32,323 nucleotides of DNA from Lachnospiraceae bacterium UBA4631. GTDB taxonomy: Bacteria; Bacillota; Clostridia; Lachnospirales; Lachnospiraceae. A program made the translations under genes and the position numbers. Under the pieces are notes generated by a model that did no database searches, was not told where the DNA came from, and saw only the letters and a list, made by a program, of their open reading frames with translations. Every line of letters begins with the position of its first letter. Positions within the stretch are counted from its first letter, which is position 1. This document shows, one piece after another, positions 6,761 to 14,944 of the stretch. The stretch covers positions 1 through 32,323 of the forward strand of contig DHMX01000020.1 of NCBI GenBank assembly GCA_002406015.1, in the 5' to 3' direction.

Positions 6761-7765
6761 TTATTGGTAAGCAGTCTCTGCGTAGCTGGTATCTACTAAG
6801 TCTTCATAAGGAGCATAGCTTTCCAGCTCTCCGGCTTCGTCTAAAATATTTTCAAGCAATAAGAAGCTGCTTTCTTCAAAGATTAAATTATCCTTCCAGG
6901 TATCCTGAGAGGCATAACGTTCCACAATCAGAGTAAGGGTATCTAAGTCGGTTTCTTCAAATTGTGGTGCAATGACCTGTGCAATTTCTTCTGCGGTATG
7001 GGAATTTACATAATCCATGCCTTTTTGCAGAGCATTGGTGAAGCTTTGGATAATTTCCGGATGAGCGGCAATATAGCTTTGCTTTGCACAGTAAGCGGTG
7101 TATGGAACATATCCGCTTTCTACACCAAGTGAAGCAACAACATAGCCCGCACCCTGCTGCTCCAGAGCCGTAGCGGAAGGCTCAAATTCAACCGTATAAT
7201 CACCGGTTCCGCCGGCAAATGCACCGGAGGTATTTCCAAAATCAATATTTTGTACTAAGGTAACATCCTCCTCCGGGTTAATGTTATTAAGCTTCAAAAT
7301 GTATTCCAGTACCATTTCAGGCATTCCGCCGGGCCGTCCGCCGATGATTTCATGCCCCTTCAAATCAGACCACTGGAATTCCTCGGTGTTTTCTCTTGCA
7401 ACTAAGAAATTACCCGCACGCTGGGTTAGCTGGGCGAAGTTGACTGCATAATCATCCGCACCTTCATTATATAAGTAAATGGAAGATTCGGAACCCATGA
7501 AGCCGATGTCTGCCTCACCGGAGACCAAAGCACTCATAGTTTTGTCGGCACCAAAACCGGTTACAAGCTCTAAGTCTATTCCTTCTTCTTCAAAGTAACC
7601 GAGTTCAATGGCAACATATTGAGGTGCATAGAAAATGGAGTGTGCAACTTCGTTTAGTGTGACAGTAGTAAGCTCCGTTTGTTTTGTGCTGCATCCACCC
7701 AGAATCCCTGTCAACAGGACAAGAACACATAGGATGGAAATGTAAGGTTTTAATTTGCGTATCAT
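6761..7765 (-). CDS. NMT1/THI5-like ABC substrate-binding lipoprotein
   Basis: 334-residue lipoprotein. Residues 1-24 form a signal peptide with lipobox LGGC and the lipidated Cys at 25. The mature part starts with a typical NMT1/SsuA-type substrate-binding fold: a ...YAPQYVAIELGYFEEEGI segment where the ligand pocket begins, then LVSGEADIGF. Such proteins deliver small organic compounds (pyrimidine thiamin precursors, sulfonates, nitrate or riboflavin-like molecules) to ABC importers. No permease or ATPase gene is in the window, so the partner must be elsewhere. No TPP or FMN riboswitch is seen upstream. AGGAGA precedes the ATG. Ligand unknown. Confidence 0.85.
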   Translation of the reverse strand: MIRKLKPYISILCVLVLLTGILGGCSTKQTELTTVTLNEVAHSIFYAPQYVAIELGYFEEEGIDLELVTGFGADKTMSALVSGEADIGFMGSESSIYLYNEGADDYAVNFAQLTQRAGNFLVARENTEEFQWSDLKGHEIIGGRPGGMPEMVLEYILKLNNINPEEDVTLVQNIDFGNTSGAFAGGTGDYTVEFEPSATALEQQGAGYVVASLGVESGYVPYTAYCAKQSYIAAHPEIIQSFTNALQKGMDYVNSHTAEEIAQVIAPQFEETDLDTLTLIVERYASQDTWKDNLIFEESSFLLLENILDEAGELESYAPYEDLVDTSYAETAYQ

Positions 7766-7848
7766 AAGCTCTCCTGAGAGAATGATTTCTTATTATTGTA
7801 TTCATGCAGAGAAAAACGGTGAACAAAATCAAAAAGTAAGTCAGAGGA

Positions 7849-7877
7849 TTGAAAAAAAGAAAACTATGCTATACAAT
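7849..7877 (+). promoter_or_regulatory. Promoter of purE
   Basis: -35 TTGAAA (7849-7854), 17-bp spacer, -10 TACAAT (7872-7877). The leader is only about 20 nt, too short for a riboswitch, so purE is not under the ZTP element. Confidence 0.75.
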
Positions 7878-7902
7878 AAAACAATCAAAAGAGAAAGGAC
7901 TT

Positions 7903-8397
7903 ATGAGTATGAGAACAGCTATAATTATGGGTTCTACAAGTGATTTGCCAAAGGTGGAGCCGGCAATTGAGATTTTGAAAAAATACGGAGTACAGGTAGA
8001 TGTTCGGTGCCTGTCAGCACATCGGGCACATGCAGGACTTGTAGCATTTATGGAGGAAGTAAACGGAAATGGAACAGAGGTAGTAATTACGGCAGCAGGC
8101 ATGGCGGCAGCGTTACCGGGTGTGGTTGCATCCCAGACGGTATTGCCTGTAATCGGTGTTCCGCTTTCCGGTTCTGTACTGGACGGTATGGATGCTTTAT
8201 ATTCTATCGTTCAGATGCCATCCGGTATACCGGTGGCAACGGTAGCAATTAACGGAGGAAAAAATGCGGCATATCTGGCATTACAGATTATGGCAAATCA
8301 GCATCCGGAAATAAAAGAAAAGCTTCTGGCAGAGCGGCGTGAAATGGAAGAAAATGCAATGAAAGCAAACGAAGAAGTAAGAAAGAAGTACGAATAA
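7903..8397 (+). CDS. purE: N5-carboxyaminoimidazole ribonucleotide mutase
   Basis: Class I PurE, 164 residues: converts N5-CAIR to CAIR in de novo purine synthesis, normally as an octamer working with PurK. The N-terminal phosphate-binding GSTSDLP is visible near residues 10-16, and the catalytic SAHRAH loop near residues 42-47 carries the essential His. The ATG at 7903 (or the in-frame ATG at 7909) is preferred because GAAAGG lies just before it; upstream ATG codons fall inside the promoter. No purK follows. The next gene, purC, is convergent across a shared terminator. Confidence 0.95.
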   Translation: MSMRTAIIMGSTSDLPKVEPAIEILKKYGVQVDVRCLSAHRAHAGLVAFMEEVNGNGTEVVITAAGMAAALPGVVASQTVLPVIGVPLSGSVLDGMDALYSIVQMPSGIPVATVAINGGKNAAYLALQIMANQHPEIKEKLLAERREMEENAMKANEEVRKKYE

Positions 8398-8417
8398 ATA
8401 ATCGGATACGAACTTAA

Positions 8418-8462
8418 AAACAGCCTCTTTTCATGGTAGTACGCCATGAAAGGAGGCTGTTT
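8418..8462. terminator. Bidirectional terminator between purE and purC
   Basis: Long inverted repeat, 8418-8437 with 8443-8462, about 19 pairs with one mismatch. The outer arms are AAACAGCCTC and GAGGCTGTTT. Serves both convergent purine genes. Confidence 0.88.
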
Positions 8463-8487
8463 GAAATTCTGAAAATCAAAATATTCG

Positions 8488-9366
8488 TTATGCAAGCGGT
8501 TTTCCGGTTAACAGCTCATAACCCTCTAAATATTTATCAATGGTCTTTTGAGCAATATCCGCAGGTAATTCCCAATTATTATCCGGATTTGCCTTGAGCC
8601 AGTCTCTTGCAAACTGTTTGTCAAAGGATGGCTGAGCGTGTCCCGGTTCATAACCGTCTGCAGGCCAGAAGCGAGAGCTGTCCGGAGTAAGCATTTCATC
8701 ACCCAGAACAATATTACCCTGCTCGTCCAGTCCAAATTCAAACTTTGTATCCGCAATAATAATTCCCTTTGTCAGTGCATAATCGGCACATTTCTTGTAT
8801 AAGGCAATGGTATAGTCCTTTAATTTTGTTGCGTATTCTAATCCCTTGCCCGGATAGATTGCTTCCAGATGCGTAACGCTTTGCTCAAATGAAATGTTCT
8901 CATCATGCTCACCTAAGTCTGCCTTTGTAGATGGTGTGTAAATTGGTTCCGGCAGCTTATCAGATTCTTTTAAACCTTCCGGTAACTGAATCCCGCATAC
9001 TGTGCCGTTCTTTTGATAGCTTGCCCATCCGCTTCCGGTAATGTAACCGCGGACAATGCATTCAATCGGAAGCATTTCAAGCTTCTTACACATCATACTG
9101 TTTCCGTCAAACTTTGGCTGCTGGAAGAATTCCGGCATATCTGCTACATCTGTAGAAATCATATGATTCGGAAGAATATCCGTTGTCATATCAAACCAGA
9201 ATTTTGACATCTGTGTTAAGACGGTTCCTTTTTTGTGAATGACATTTTTAAGAATTACATCAAAACAACTGATTCGGTCTGTGGCAACCATGATTAAGCT
9301 GTCGCCGTTATCATAGATTTCACGTACCTTACCTTCCTTAATTGGCTTTAATTCGTTTACGCTCAT
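8488..9366 (-). CDS. purC: SAICAR synthetase
   Basis: Phosphoribosylaminoimidazole-succinocarboxamide synthase: joins CAIR and aspartate using ATP. Family motifs are present: the N-terminal GKVREIY with ATP-loop residues, DRISCFDV, IECIVRGYITGSGW and IIIADTKFEFG. At 292 residues it is the long form (similar to yeast Ade1), not the approximately 240-residue form of Bacillus and E. coli. The start is supported by GAGG upstream. Monocistronic, with its own promoter. Confidence 0.95.
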   Translation of the reverse strand: MSVNELKPIKEGKVREIYDNGDSLIMVATDRISCFDVILKNVIHKKGTVLTQMSKFWFDMTTDILPNHMISTDVADMPEFFQQPKFDGNSMMCKKLEMLPIECIVRGYITGSGWASYQKNGTVCGIQLPEGLKESDKLPEPIYTPSTKADLGEHDENISFEQSVTHLEAIYPGKGLEYATKLKDYTIALYKKCADYALTKGIIIADTKFEFGLDEQGNIVLGDEMLTPDSSRFWPADGYEPGHAQPSFDKQFARDWLKANPDNNWELPADIAQKTIDKYLEGYELLTGKPLA

Positions 9367-9405
9367 TTGTTTTACCTCGCAATCTTATGAATCAATTTCC
9401 AATTA

Positions 9406-9434
9406 AGCATAGTAGATTTTATGAAAAAAAGCAA
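9406..9434 (-). promoter_or_regulatory. Promoter of purC
   Basis: Minus strand: -35 TTGCTT (9429-9434), 17-bp spacer, -10 TATGCT (9406-9411). The -35 lies in an inverted repeat, AAAGCAA (9428-9434) with TTGCTTT (9444-9450), that could be an operator for this promoter or the divergent amylase promoter. Confidence 0.55.
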
Positions 9435-9463
9435 TACTTTCCGTTGCTTTATAATAATTCTAT

Positions 9464-9492
9464 TTGAATTTTTACGGTACTTCATGTATAGT
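9464..9492 (+). promoter_or_regulatory. Promoter of the alpha-amylase gene
   Basis: -35 TTGAAT (9464-9469), 17-bp spacer, -10 TATAGT (9487-9492), 61 bases before the start codon. No clear cre-like catabolite site is recognised. Confidence 0.7.
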
Positions 9493-9553
9493 AAAATAAA
9501 TGACAGTTTAAAGTCTTAAAGTACAATACGATAGAAGTATGGAGGTTGAAGGT

Positions 9554-11029
9554 ATGAGTCAAAATGGGTTAATGATGCAATATTTTGAGTGGTATCTGCC
9601 GGAAGATGCATCACTATGGAAAACATTAAAGGCGAATGTATCAAAACTTAAGACTATGGGGGTTAGTGCTGTATGGCTGCCACCTGCATACAAGGGAGCA
9701 AACGGAATCCATGATGTAGGATATGGCGTATATGATATGTATGATTTGGGAGAGTTTAACCAAAAAGGAACGGTTCCGACCAAGTACGGTACAAAGGACG
9801 AGTATTTGGAAGCAGTCAAAGCCTTGCAGGCAAAGGGAATCGATGTATATGCGGATGTTGTGTTAAACCACAGAATGGGTGCGGACGAAACAGAGCAGAT
9901 TACCGCAGAGGAATTTAATGCCAGTAACCGGAATCAGATGGTTGGTGACAAGAAGGTGATTCTTGGATGGACCAAGTTTACATTTCCGGGAAGAAAGGGT
10001 AAATACTCTAACTTTACATGGAATTGGACACACTTTGACGGGATTGACTGGGATCAGAATACCGGCAAAACCGGAATATATAAATTTGTAGGAAAGACCT
10101 TTGATTCCGATGTGGATGAAGAAAACGGAAATTATGATTACCTGATGGGGTCTGACTTGGATTTTGAAAATCCGGAGGTAGAGCAGGAGTTATATCGTTG
10201 GGGAGAATGGTATTTGAATTTTACCGATGTCAACGGTATGCGTCTGGATGCAGTAAAGCATATCGGCAGCAGCTTTTATCGGAAATGGCTGCCGGCAATG
10301 CGAAAAATAACCGGTAAGGAATTATTCTCTGTGGGCGAGTATTGGCATTGGGATGTGAACCACCTGGAATCTTATCTGGAAAAGGTAGATAATCAGATGA
10401 GCCTGTTTGATGTACCATTGCACTTAAAGCTGCATGATGCATCTAAGGCACATGGCGGATATGACTTAAGAACCATATTTGATAATACACTGGTAGCAAG
10501 AAGACCTATGCAGGCGGTGACATTTGTAGATAACCATGACAGCCAGCCGGGACAGGCATTGCAGTCTTGGGTAGAGGATTGGTTTAAACCGATGGCTTAT
10601 GCGTTGATATTGCTGCGGGAGAGCGGCTACCCATGCTTATTCTATGGTGATTACATGGGAATCCCGAATAACGGCATTGCACCGATGAAGCCGGTACTGG
10701 ATAAGCTGTTGCGGCTGCGTAAAAAGTATGCATACGGCACTCAGCATGATTATTTTGATGATGCAAATGTTGTCGGCTGGACAAGAGAAGGTGACAGCGA
10801 GCATAAGGAATCGGGCTGTGCGGTTATATTGTCTGACGGAACCGGCGGAACCAAGCGGATGTATATCGGAAAGCAGTACGCAGGAAAGCATTTTGTGGAT
10901 GAAATGAAGAATGCAAAATATAATATCAAGATTGATGATGAGGGATTTGGCAATTTTTATGTAAACCGGGCGGCTGTTGCGGTCTGGATTCAAAAAGAAC
11001 CAAAAAGCAAAACAATAAAAGAGAAATAG
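9554..11029 (+). CDS. Cytoplasmic alpha-amylase, GH13_5-like
   Basis: 491-residue glycoside hydrolase family 13 enzyme that cleaves internal alpha-1,4 bonds of starch, glycogen or maltodextrins. All four conserved GH13 regions are seen: DVVLNH (I), GMRLDAVKHI with nucleophile D232 (II), GEYW with acid/base E262 (III) and FVDNHD with D329 (IV). The overall pattern, opening with MMQYFEWYLP, matches the Bacillus/E. coli AmyA type (GH13_5). There is no signal peptide, so it should act inside the cell. I chose the ATG at 9554 because GGAGG sits 8 bases before it; the ATG at 9539 overlaps that ribosome site. yerC follows 50 bases later. Confidence 0.93.
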   Translation: MSQNGLMMQYFEWYLPEDASLWKTLKANVSKLKTMGVSAVWLPPAYKGANGIHDVGYGVYDMYDLGEFNQKGTVPTKYGTKDEYLEAVKALQAKGIDVYADVVLNHRMGADETEQITAEEFNASNRNQMVGDKKVILGWTKFTFPGRKGKYSNFTWNWTHFDGIDWDQNTGKTGIYKFVGKTFDSDVDEENGNYDYLMGSDLDFENPEVEQELYRWGEWYLNFTDVNGMRLDAVKHIGSSFYRKWLPAMRKITGKELFSVGEYWHWDVNHLESYLEKVDNQMSLFDVPLHLKLHDASKAHGGYDLRTIFDNTLVARRPMQAVTFVDNHDSQPGQALQSWVEDWFKPMAYALILLRESGYPCLFYGDYMGIPNNGIAPMKPVLDKLLRLRKKYAYGTQHDYFDDANVVGWTREGDSEHKESGCAVILSDGTGGTKRMYIGKQYAGKHFVDEMKNAKYNIKIDDEGFGNFYVNRAAVAVWIQKEPKSKTIKEK

Positions 11030-11078
11030 CAGGATTTTGACTGGCTGAATATAAAAAAACTACTTGGAAGAGGTGAAA

Positions 11079-11393
11079 ATGATGGGAAAAACCATTCATA
11101 CACAGGCCGTAGAATTGTTGTTTGATGCGATTGGCTCATTAAAAACAAAAGAAGAGTATTATGCATTTTTTGAAGATTTGTGTACGGTAAATGAGGTGCT
11201 GTCTATAGCACAGAGGTTAGAGGTTGCTAAAAAATTAGATGAAGGCAGCACGTATCAGGAGGTTACAAGTGATACCGGAGCTTCTACAGCAACCATCAGC
11301 CGGGTAAATCGTATTTTGAATTACGGAACGGATGGCTTGAAAACCGCATTAGACAGACTAAAGGAATCCGAAGCGAAAGAATCCGAATCATAA
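11079..11393 (+). CDS. TrpR-like YerC/YecD family DNA-binding protein
   Basis: Protein of about 104 residues with the TrpR-superfamily helix-turn-helix. The conserved FFEDLCTVNE and AQRLEVAKKL segments, then GASTATISRVNRILNYG (recognition helix), match B. subtilis YerC closely. The family is widespread in Firmicutes. Its regulon is poorly defined, and despite the TrpR fold it is not expected to bind tryptophan as corepressor. GAAGAGGTG precedes two tandem ATGs (11079 and 11082); the second has better spacing. It is probably co-transcribed with the amylase, as no terminator lies between them. Confidence 0.88.
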   Translation: MMGKTIHTQAVELLFDAIGSLKTKEEYYAFFEDLCTVNEVLSIAQRLEVAKKLDEGSTYQEVTSDTGASTATISRVNRILNYGTDGLKTALDRLKESEAKESES

Positions 11394-11421
11394 AGAAATA
11401 GACCATGAAGAAGATAAAAAT

Positions 11422-11444
11422 AAAAACGCCGCTATGGCGTTTTT
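11422..11444. terminator. Bidirectional terminator after yerC-like gene
   Basis: Perfect 9-bp stem AAAAACGCC / GGCGTTTTT with a five-base loop, usable in both directions by the convergent yerC-like and DUF1836 genes. Confidence 0.88.
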
Positions 11445-11456
11445 ATTTTGCTAAAA

Positions 11457-12101
11457 TCAATCTTTTCCGTTTTTAGAAGAACCATCGGATTCGGTAGGAG
11501 ACATTTCATCAATAATCTTTTCTACCAATTGTGTCTTTAAGTAAATGTCATAGCTTAGCAGTGCTACAAACGTAAAATTCTGAAGATATTCCATGTTATC
11601 ATCCATTGGTGTGTCCGGATGCTCTTCCTTTAATTTCTCACAGGCAAGCTTGTAAGAATCAAAAATACTTTTTTTATCCAATTGATACTGATGATGTGCC
11701 AGTTCCACAACCGTTGTATAAATACTGGTAAGGTTCACAGAATCGGTTTCTGAAGCATGAAAGTAAGACTCAATCATCGGATTCAATAATTTTTGAATGT
11801 CACCGATGGATAAAAAGTTCTTCAAGTAGTAGGTGTATATTAACAGAATAATATGCTCCTTTGAATACTTTTTCTTTTCCGGAGGCGGCAGGAGATGATT
11901 CTTTGTATAATTGTTAATCATGGTCTTGGTTAAGATTTTGTCATCCTCTGCACGTTTATTATTACTTAGATGCTTGTCCATAAAGGTAGTGACCTGATCC
12001 ATATATAGCTCGATGGCAGGTATATCCGCAGGTTCAATGTAATCCATTTGAATCGCATCGCGTATTTCCTTTTTTATATCTTCGAATGTTGTTCCTTTCA
12101 T
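11457..12101 (-). CDS. DUF1836 domain protein
   Basis: Protein of about 214 residues of the DUF1836 family (PF08876), common in Clostridia and lactobacilli. The conserved part is an HTH-like segment around residues 60-105, including LTKTMINNYTK and a YSKEHIILLIYTYYLKNFLSI-type stretch. This resembles the winged HTH of MerR-type regulators and suggests DNA binding; function is not established. The start at 12101 is preferred: the predicted promoter would initiate near 12127, leaving the outer ATG (12122) without a ribosome site, while AAAGGA lies 9 bases before 12101. The C-terminus is charged and Ser/Lys rich. Confidence 0.8.
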   Translation of the reverse strand: MKGTTFEDIKKEIRDAIQMDYIEPADIPAIELYMDQVTTFMDKHLSNNKRAEDDKILTKTMINNYTKNHLLPPPEKKKYSKEHIILLIYTYYLKNFLSIGDIQKLLNPMIESYFHASETDSVNLTSIYTTVVELAHHQYQLDKKSIFDSYKLACEKLKEEHPDTPMDDNMEYLQNFTFVALLSYDIYLKTQLVEKIIDEMSPTESDGSSKNGKD

Positions 12102-12133
12102 TTGCTTCATTCCTTTATCCATAGAATAATCAC

Positions 12134-12161
12134 ATTATATAGTATCAAAAACAGTAAGTAA
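12134..12161 (-). promoter_or_regulatory. Promoter of the DUF1836 gene
   Basis: Minus strand: -10 TATAAT (12134-12139) and -35 TTACTT (12156-12161) with a 16-bp spacer, located between metF and this gene. Confidence 0.6.
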
Positions 12162-12169
12162 AGGAAATT

Positions 12170-13039
12170 TTAACTAGGCATCTGGATTTGACTGAAAATT
12201 TCCTGTGTAACATCCGATTTGTTCATAGTATACAAATGGATGCCATCTACCGATTCCTGCATCAATGCCTGAATCTGTCGAATCGCAAAATCAACGCCCG
12301 CCTTATGCATATCAACCGGTGAATCTCCGTATTTGGCTAACAGATTACTTAATTCGGTAGGTACGGAGGAACCGGAAAGCTGGATGCTCGTACCAATCTG
12401 CTTGGCAGAGGTAATCGGCATAATACCGGCTGAAATTGGAATATGAATACCGTGGTTACGTGCCTGTTCCCGAAATGTCAGGAATTTGTCATTATCAAAG
12501 AACATCTGCGTAATGAAAAAGTCCACGCCGGTATCCTGTTTCTTCTTTAAATAATGTAAGTCATCTTCTACGGTTGCAGATTCCGGATGCTTTTCCGGAT
12601 AACAGGCAGCCGCAATGGTATCGGTATCTGCAGCAGACCGGATAATAGGAATAATATCACTGGCATGCTTAAAGTGACGATTCCGGAATGCTTCATCACT
12701 CATATCCCGCGGCTGGTCACCACGAAGAGCCAGAATATTGTGCACACCCTTTTTCTGTAAAATCTGCACAGTCTGAATCAAAAGCTCCTCATCCATGGCA
12801 ACAGAGGTTAAATGTGCCAGAGCATCGATTTCACAGATGTTTTGGATATATGCGGCAATGGTAGCCGTCTTTTTACTGGTGCTTCCGCCGGCTCCGTAGG
12901 TTACACTGATAAAATCCGGATGAAACGGCTGGATTTCATCCAAAGTCTTGAAAATGGTATACATATCATCATTTCGTTTGGGAGGGAATACCTCACAGGA
13001 AATGACGGTCCTGTTCGCTTGAAATTTATCCTTAATCAT
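12170..13039 (-). CDS. metF: 5,10-methylenetetrahydrofolate reductase
   Basis: FAD-dependent enzyme reducing 5,10-methylene-THF to 5-methyl-THF for methionine synthesis. The 289-residue TIM-barrel length is standard for bacterial MetF. Visible signatures are SCEVFPPK with catalytic E16, VTYGAGGS, LALRGDQP and FFITQMFFD. AAGGAGAGG precedes the ATG. Upstream, a terminator hairpin sits between it and the YjfB-like gene, leaving only about 27 bases for a promoter, and none is recognisable there. No SAM riboswitch or T-box is seen. In some Clostridia MetF works with a separate MetV partner; no such gene is here. Confidence 0.95.
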   Translation of the reverse strand: MIKDKFQANRTVISCEVFPPKRNDDMYTIFKTLDEIQPFHPDFISVTYGAGGSTSKKTATIAAYIQNICEIDALAHLTSVAMDEELLIQTVQILQKKGVHNILALRGDQPRDMSDEAFRNRHFKHASDIIPIIRSAADTDTIAAACYPEKHPESATVEDDLHYLKKKQDTGVDFFITQMFFDNDKFLTFREQARNHGIHIPISAGIMPITSAKQIGTSIQLSGSSVPTELSNLLAKYGDSPVDMHKAGVDFAIRQIQALMQESVDGIHLYTMNKSDVTQEIFSQIQMPS

Positions 13040-13066
13040 AGTGCCTCTCCTTTGCAGTTACATAAT

Positions 13067-13095
13067 AAAAGACACAGTCACAGGCTGTGTCTTTT
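13067..13095 (-). terminator. Terminator or attenuator between the yjfB-like gene and metF
   Basis: Perfect 11-bp inverted repeat AAAAGACACAG / CTGTGTCTTTT (13067-13077, 13085-13095) ending in TTTTATT on the minus strand. It begins 7 bases past the yjfB-like stop and lies 27 bases before the metF start. Confidence 0.78.
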
Positions 13096-13102
13096 ATAAC
13101 AC

Positions 13103-13279
13103 TTATAGTCTTACATCAATGTTTTGTCCAAGGTTTGGGGTGACAGAAGCCTCCATCATTTTTATCAGAGCATCACCGTTTGTCTCTGCGGCATCAATTG
13201 TCTTTGCCATCATGGCAATTCCCCATTCAGTTTGTACTCGATTCGTGGACATGGCAATTGATAATGCTGGAATATCCAT
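13103..13279 (-). CDS. YjfB-like putative motility protein
   Basis: 58-residue protein closely resembling the YjfB family (PF14070, putative motility protein). It has the conserved MDIPALSIAMS opening, a central VQxxxGIAMM-type helix, and the SVTPNLGQNIDVRL ending. In Bacillus the family belongs to the flagellar regulon; its molecular function is unknown. The start at 13279 is fixed by AGGAGGTGG. No flagellar genes lie next to it, but a cheW gene occurs about 6.6 kb away on the other strand, consistent with a motile organism. Confidence 0.85.
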   Translation of the reverse strand: MDIPALSIAMSTNRVQTEWGIAMMAKTIDAAETNGDALIKMMEASVTPNLGQNIDVRL

Positions 13280-13301
13280 GCAACCACCTCCTATACAATA
13301 A

Positions 13302-13329
13302 ATTATATCAAAAGAAATAAAAAATGCAA
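13302..13329 (-). promoter_or_regulatory. Promoter of the yjfB-like gene
   Basis: Minus strand: -10 TATAAT (13302-13307), 16-bp spacer, -35 TTGCAT (13324-13329). A sigma-A-like site; no flagellar sigma-D (TAAA...GCCGATAT) pattern is seen. Confidence 0.65.
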
Positions 13330-13394
13330 GATATTTCACCGTAGGAAATGCAAAAAATTCCAGAAAAAATAAGGAAAAAATCTAGGTAAGCGGG

Positions 13395-13423
13395 TTGACA
13401 GATTAGACCGCCCTTGTTATAAT
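13395..13423 (+). promoter_or_regulatory. Promoter of the NlpC/P60 hydrolase gene
   Basis: Perfect -35 TTGACA (13395-13400), 17-bp spacer, perfect -10 TATAAT (13418-13423). The leader of about 55 nt contains a repeated ATTTGTAACA-like element (13433-13454). Confidence 0.9.
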
Positions 13424-13485
13424 GTGTTCGTATATTTGTAACATATTTGTAACAATTGTGTTTGTAATTAGGAGGAATATACATA

Positions 13486-14682
13486 ATGGTACGCAAGATA
13501 ATCAGAAATGCAACGTTGGCAGTAGCAGGTGTTGGAATTATCGTAAGCTTGAATGTAACAACGACACCACAGCTACAGGCAGCAGATACATATAAGGATA
13601 CTGCGGTAGCAGGTATTGATGCAGCAATTGACCAGTATGTCATGTCACTGGGAACGGTTGAGGCAGACACAGAGGCAGTTGAAAGTACAGAAGCAGTTCA
13701 GACCGATATACTGGAACAGGCTGCTGCACCGGAATCTACAGCAAGGTATCCGCAATTTGAAAACAAGTTAATGGCAAATGTTACGGATTACATGAATATC
13801 CGGGCAGAAGCAGATGAAAATTCCGATGCAGTCGGCAAATTACCGCAGGGAGCTGTGGCAGAGGTTTTAGAGCAGGGTGATACATGGACCAAGATAGAGT
13901 CCGGCTCCGTAACCGGTTATGTAAAGAATGAATATGTTTTGTTCGGGGATGATGCAGGTGACTATGCAGAAGCAAACTGTGATAAGATTGCAACCGTAAC
14001 AACAACAACCTTAAAGGTTCGGGAAGAAGCAACGGCAGACAGTACCTGTCTGACAATGATACCGGAGGGTGAAACCTACGAGGTTCTGGAAAGCGAAGAC
14101 GGTTGGACCAAGCTGTTAATTTCAGAAGAATTTTCCGGATATGTTTCAAATGAATTTATTACCTTAGATTATGATTTAGGAACTGCAATTTCAAAGGAAG
14201 AGGAAGAAGCAGAGGCTGCTCGTCAGGCAGCACAGCAGGCTGCGGCACAACAGCAGGCAACGCCTCAGGCAGCAACTACGGAAGCAGCAGTGGCACCGGT
14301 AGAAAGCGGACCGGTGAGCGGTACACGGGCAGATGTTGTTAATTACGCTTTACAGTTTGTTGGTAATCCATATGTATATGGTGGCTCCAGCTTGACAAAC
14401 GGAACCGATTGCTCCGGATTTACCATGAGCGTATTTGCACATTTTGGTTATCAGTTAAATCGTTCTTCCAGAGACCAGATTTATAACGGAACCAATATAG
14501 GAATCTATGAAGTACAGCCGGGTGATTTGTTGTTCTATAATAATGGCGGAAGTACAATCGGACACGTAGCACTGTATATTGGTGACGGTAAGATTGTTCA
14601 CGCAAGTACACCAAAGACCGGTATTGTAGTATCAAATGCATATTACCAGACACCATGCGGAGCAACGCGTATCTTACCATAA
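13486..14682 (+). CDS. Secreted SH3-NlpC/P60 peptidoglycan hydrolase
   Basis: 398-residue exported cell-wall hydrolase. A signal peptide ends near QAA (residues 31-33). Two bacterial SH3 domains lie at about 94-157 and 167-228; each has an N-x-R or K-V-R core, a GW/T-W turn and a GYV strand. An Ala/Gln/Glu-rich linker (about 235-275) leads to the NlpC/P60 domain with catalytic C309 in DCSGF, H360 in GHVALY and H372. Such enzymes are usually D,L-endopeptidases that cut peptide stems between residues 2 and 3, with SH3 domains binding peptidoglycan. AGGAGG supports the start. Perfect promoter, own terminator: monocistronic and probably highly expressed. Confidence 0.94.
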   Translation: MVRKIIRNATLAVAGVGIIVSLNVTTTPQLQAADTYKDTAVAGIDAAIDQYVMSLGTVEADTEAVESTEAVQTDILEQAAAPESTARYPQFENKLMANVTDYMNIRAEADENSDAVGKLPQGAVAEVLEQGDTWTKIESGSVTGYVKNEYVLFGDDAGDYAEANCDKIATVTTTTLKVREEATADSTCLTMIPEGETYEVLESEDGWTKLLISEEFSGYVSNEFITLDYDLGTAISKEEEEAEAARQAAQQAAAQQQATPQAATTEAAVAPVESGPVSGTRADVVNYALQFVGNPYVYGGSSLTNGTDCSGFTMSVFAHFGYQLNRSSRDQIYNGTNIGIYEVQPGDLLFYNNGGSTIGHVALYIGDGKIVHASTPKTGIVVSNAYYQTPCGATRILP

Positions 14683-14750
14683 TGATAAAGTAGTAAAACA
14701 GAACATATCAAAATTAAAATGCATAAAGAGAGCAAGGCTCACAATATAGG

Positions 14751-14781
14751 AAAAGGAATCTGCAAAGGCAGGTTCCTTTTT
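14751..14781 (+). terminator. Terminator of the NlpC/P60 gene
   Basis: Stem AAAAGGAATCTGC (14751-14763) with GCAGGTTCCTTTT (14768-14780), one mismatch, tetraloop AAAG, ending in a T run. Confidence 0.85.
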
Positions 14782-14944
14782 CGGTTATCCGGATATTATG
14801 AAAAAATATGTATTGACAGATAATAACATTGAATTGTCAGATAAAGAAAAAAGAAACAGAAAAACGGAGAAAAGATAAAAATAGGGATTCTGCACAATCA
14901 TTTTTACAGAAATAAAAACTTTTTTATCTCTTTAACAGAGTGTT

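Noticed and set aside
7766..7902. Purine or TPP riboswitch in the divergent region between the lipoprotein gene and purE.
   Set aside because: The purE leader is about 20 nt and no aptamer core is recognisable on either strand.
13040..13066. SAM riboswitch before metF.
   Set aside because: Only 27 bases are available after the terminator and there is no SAM aptamer motif.
13781..14149. Long open frame antisense to the NlpC/P60 gene.
   Set aside because: Low-complexity His/Leu/Arg-rich translation mirroring the repeats of the sense gene, with no ribosome site.
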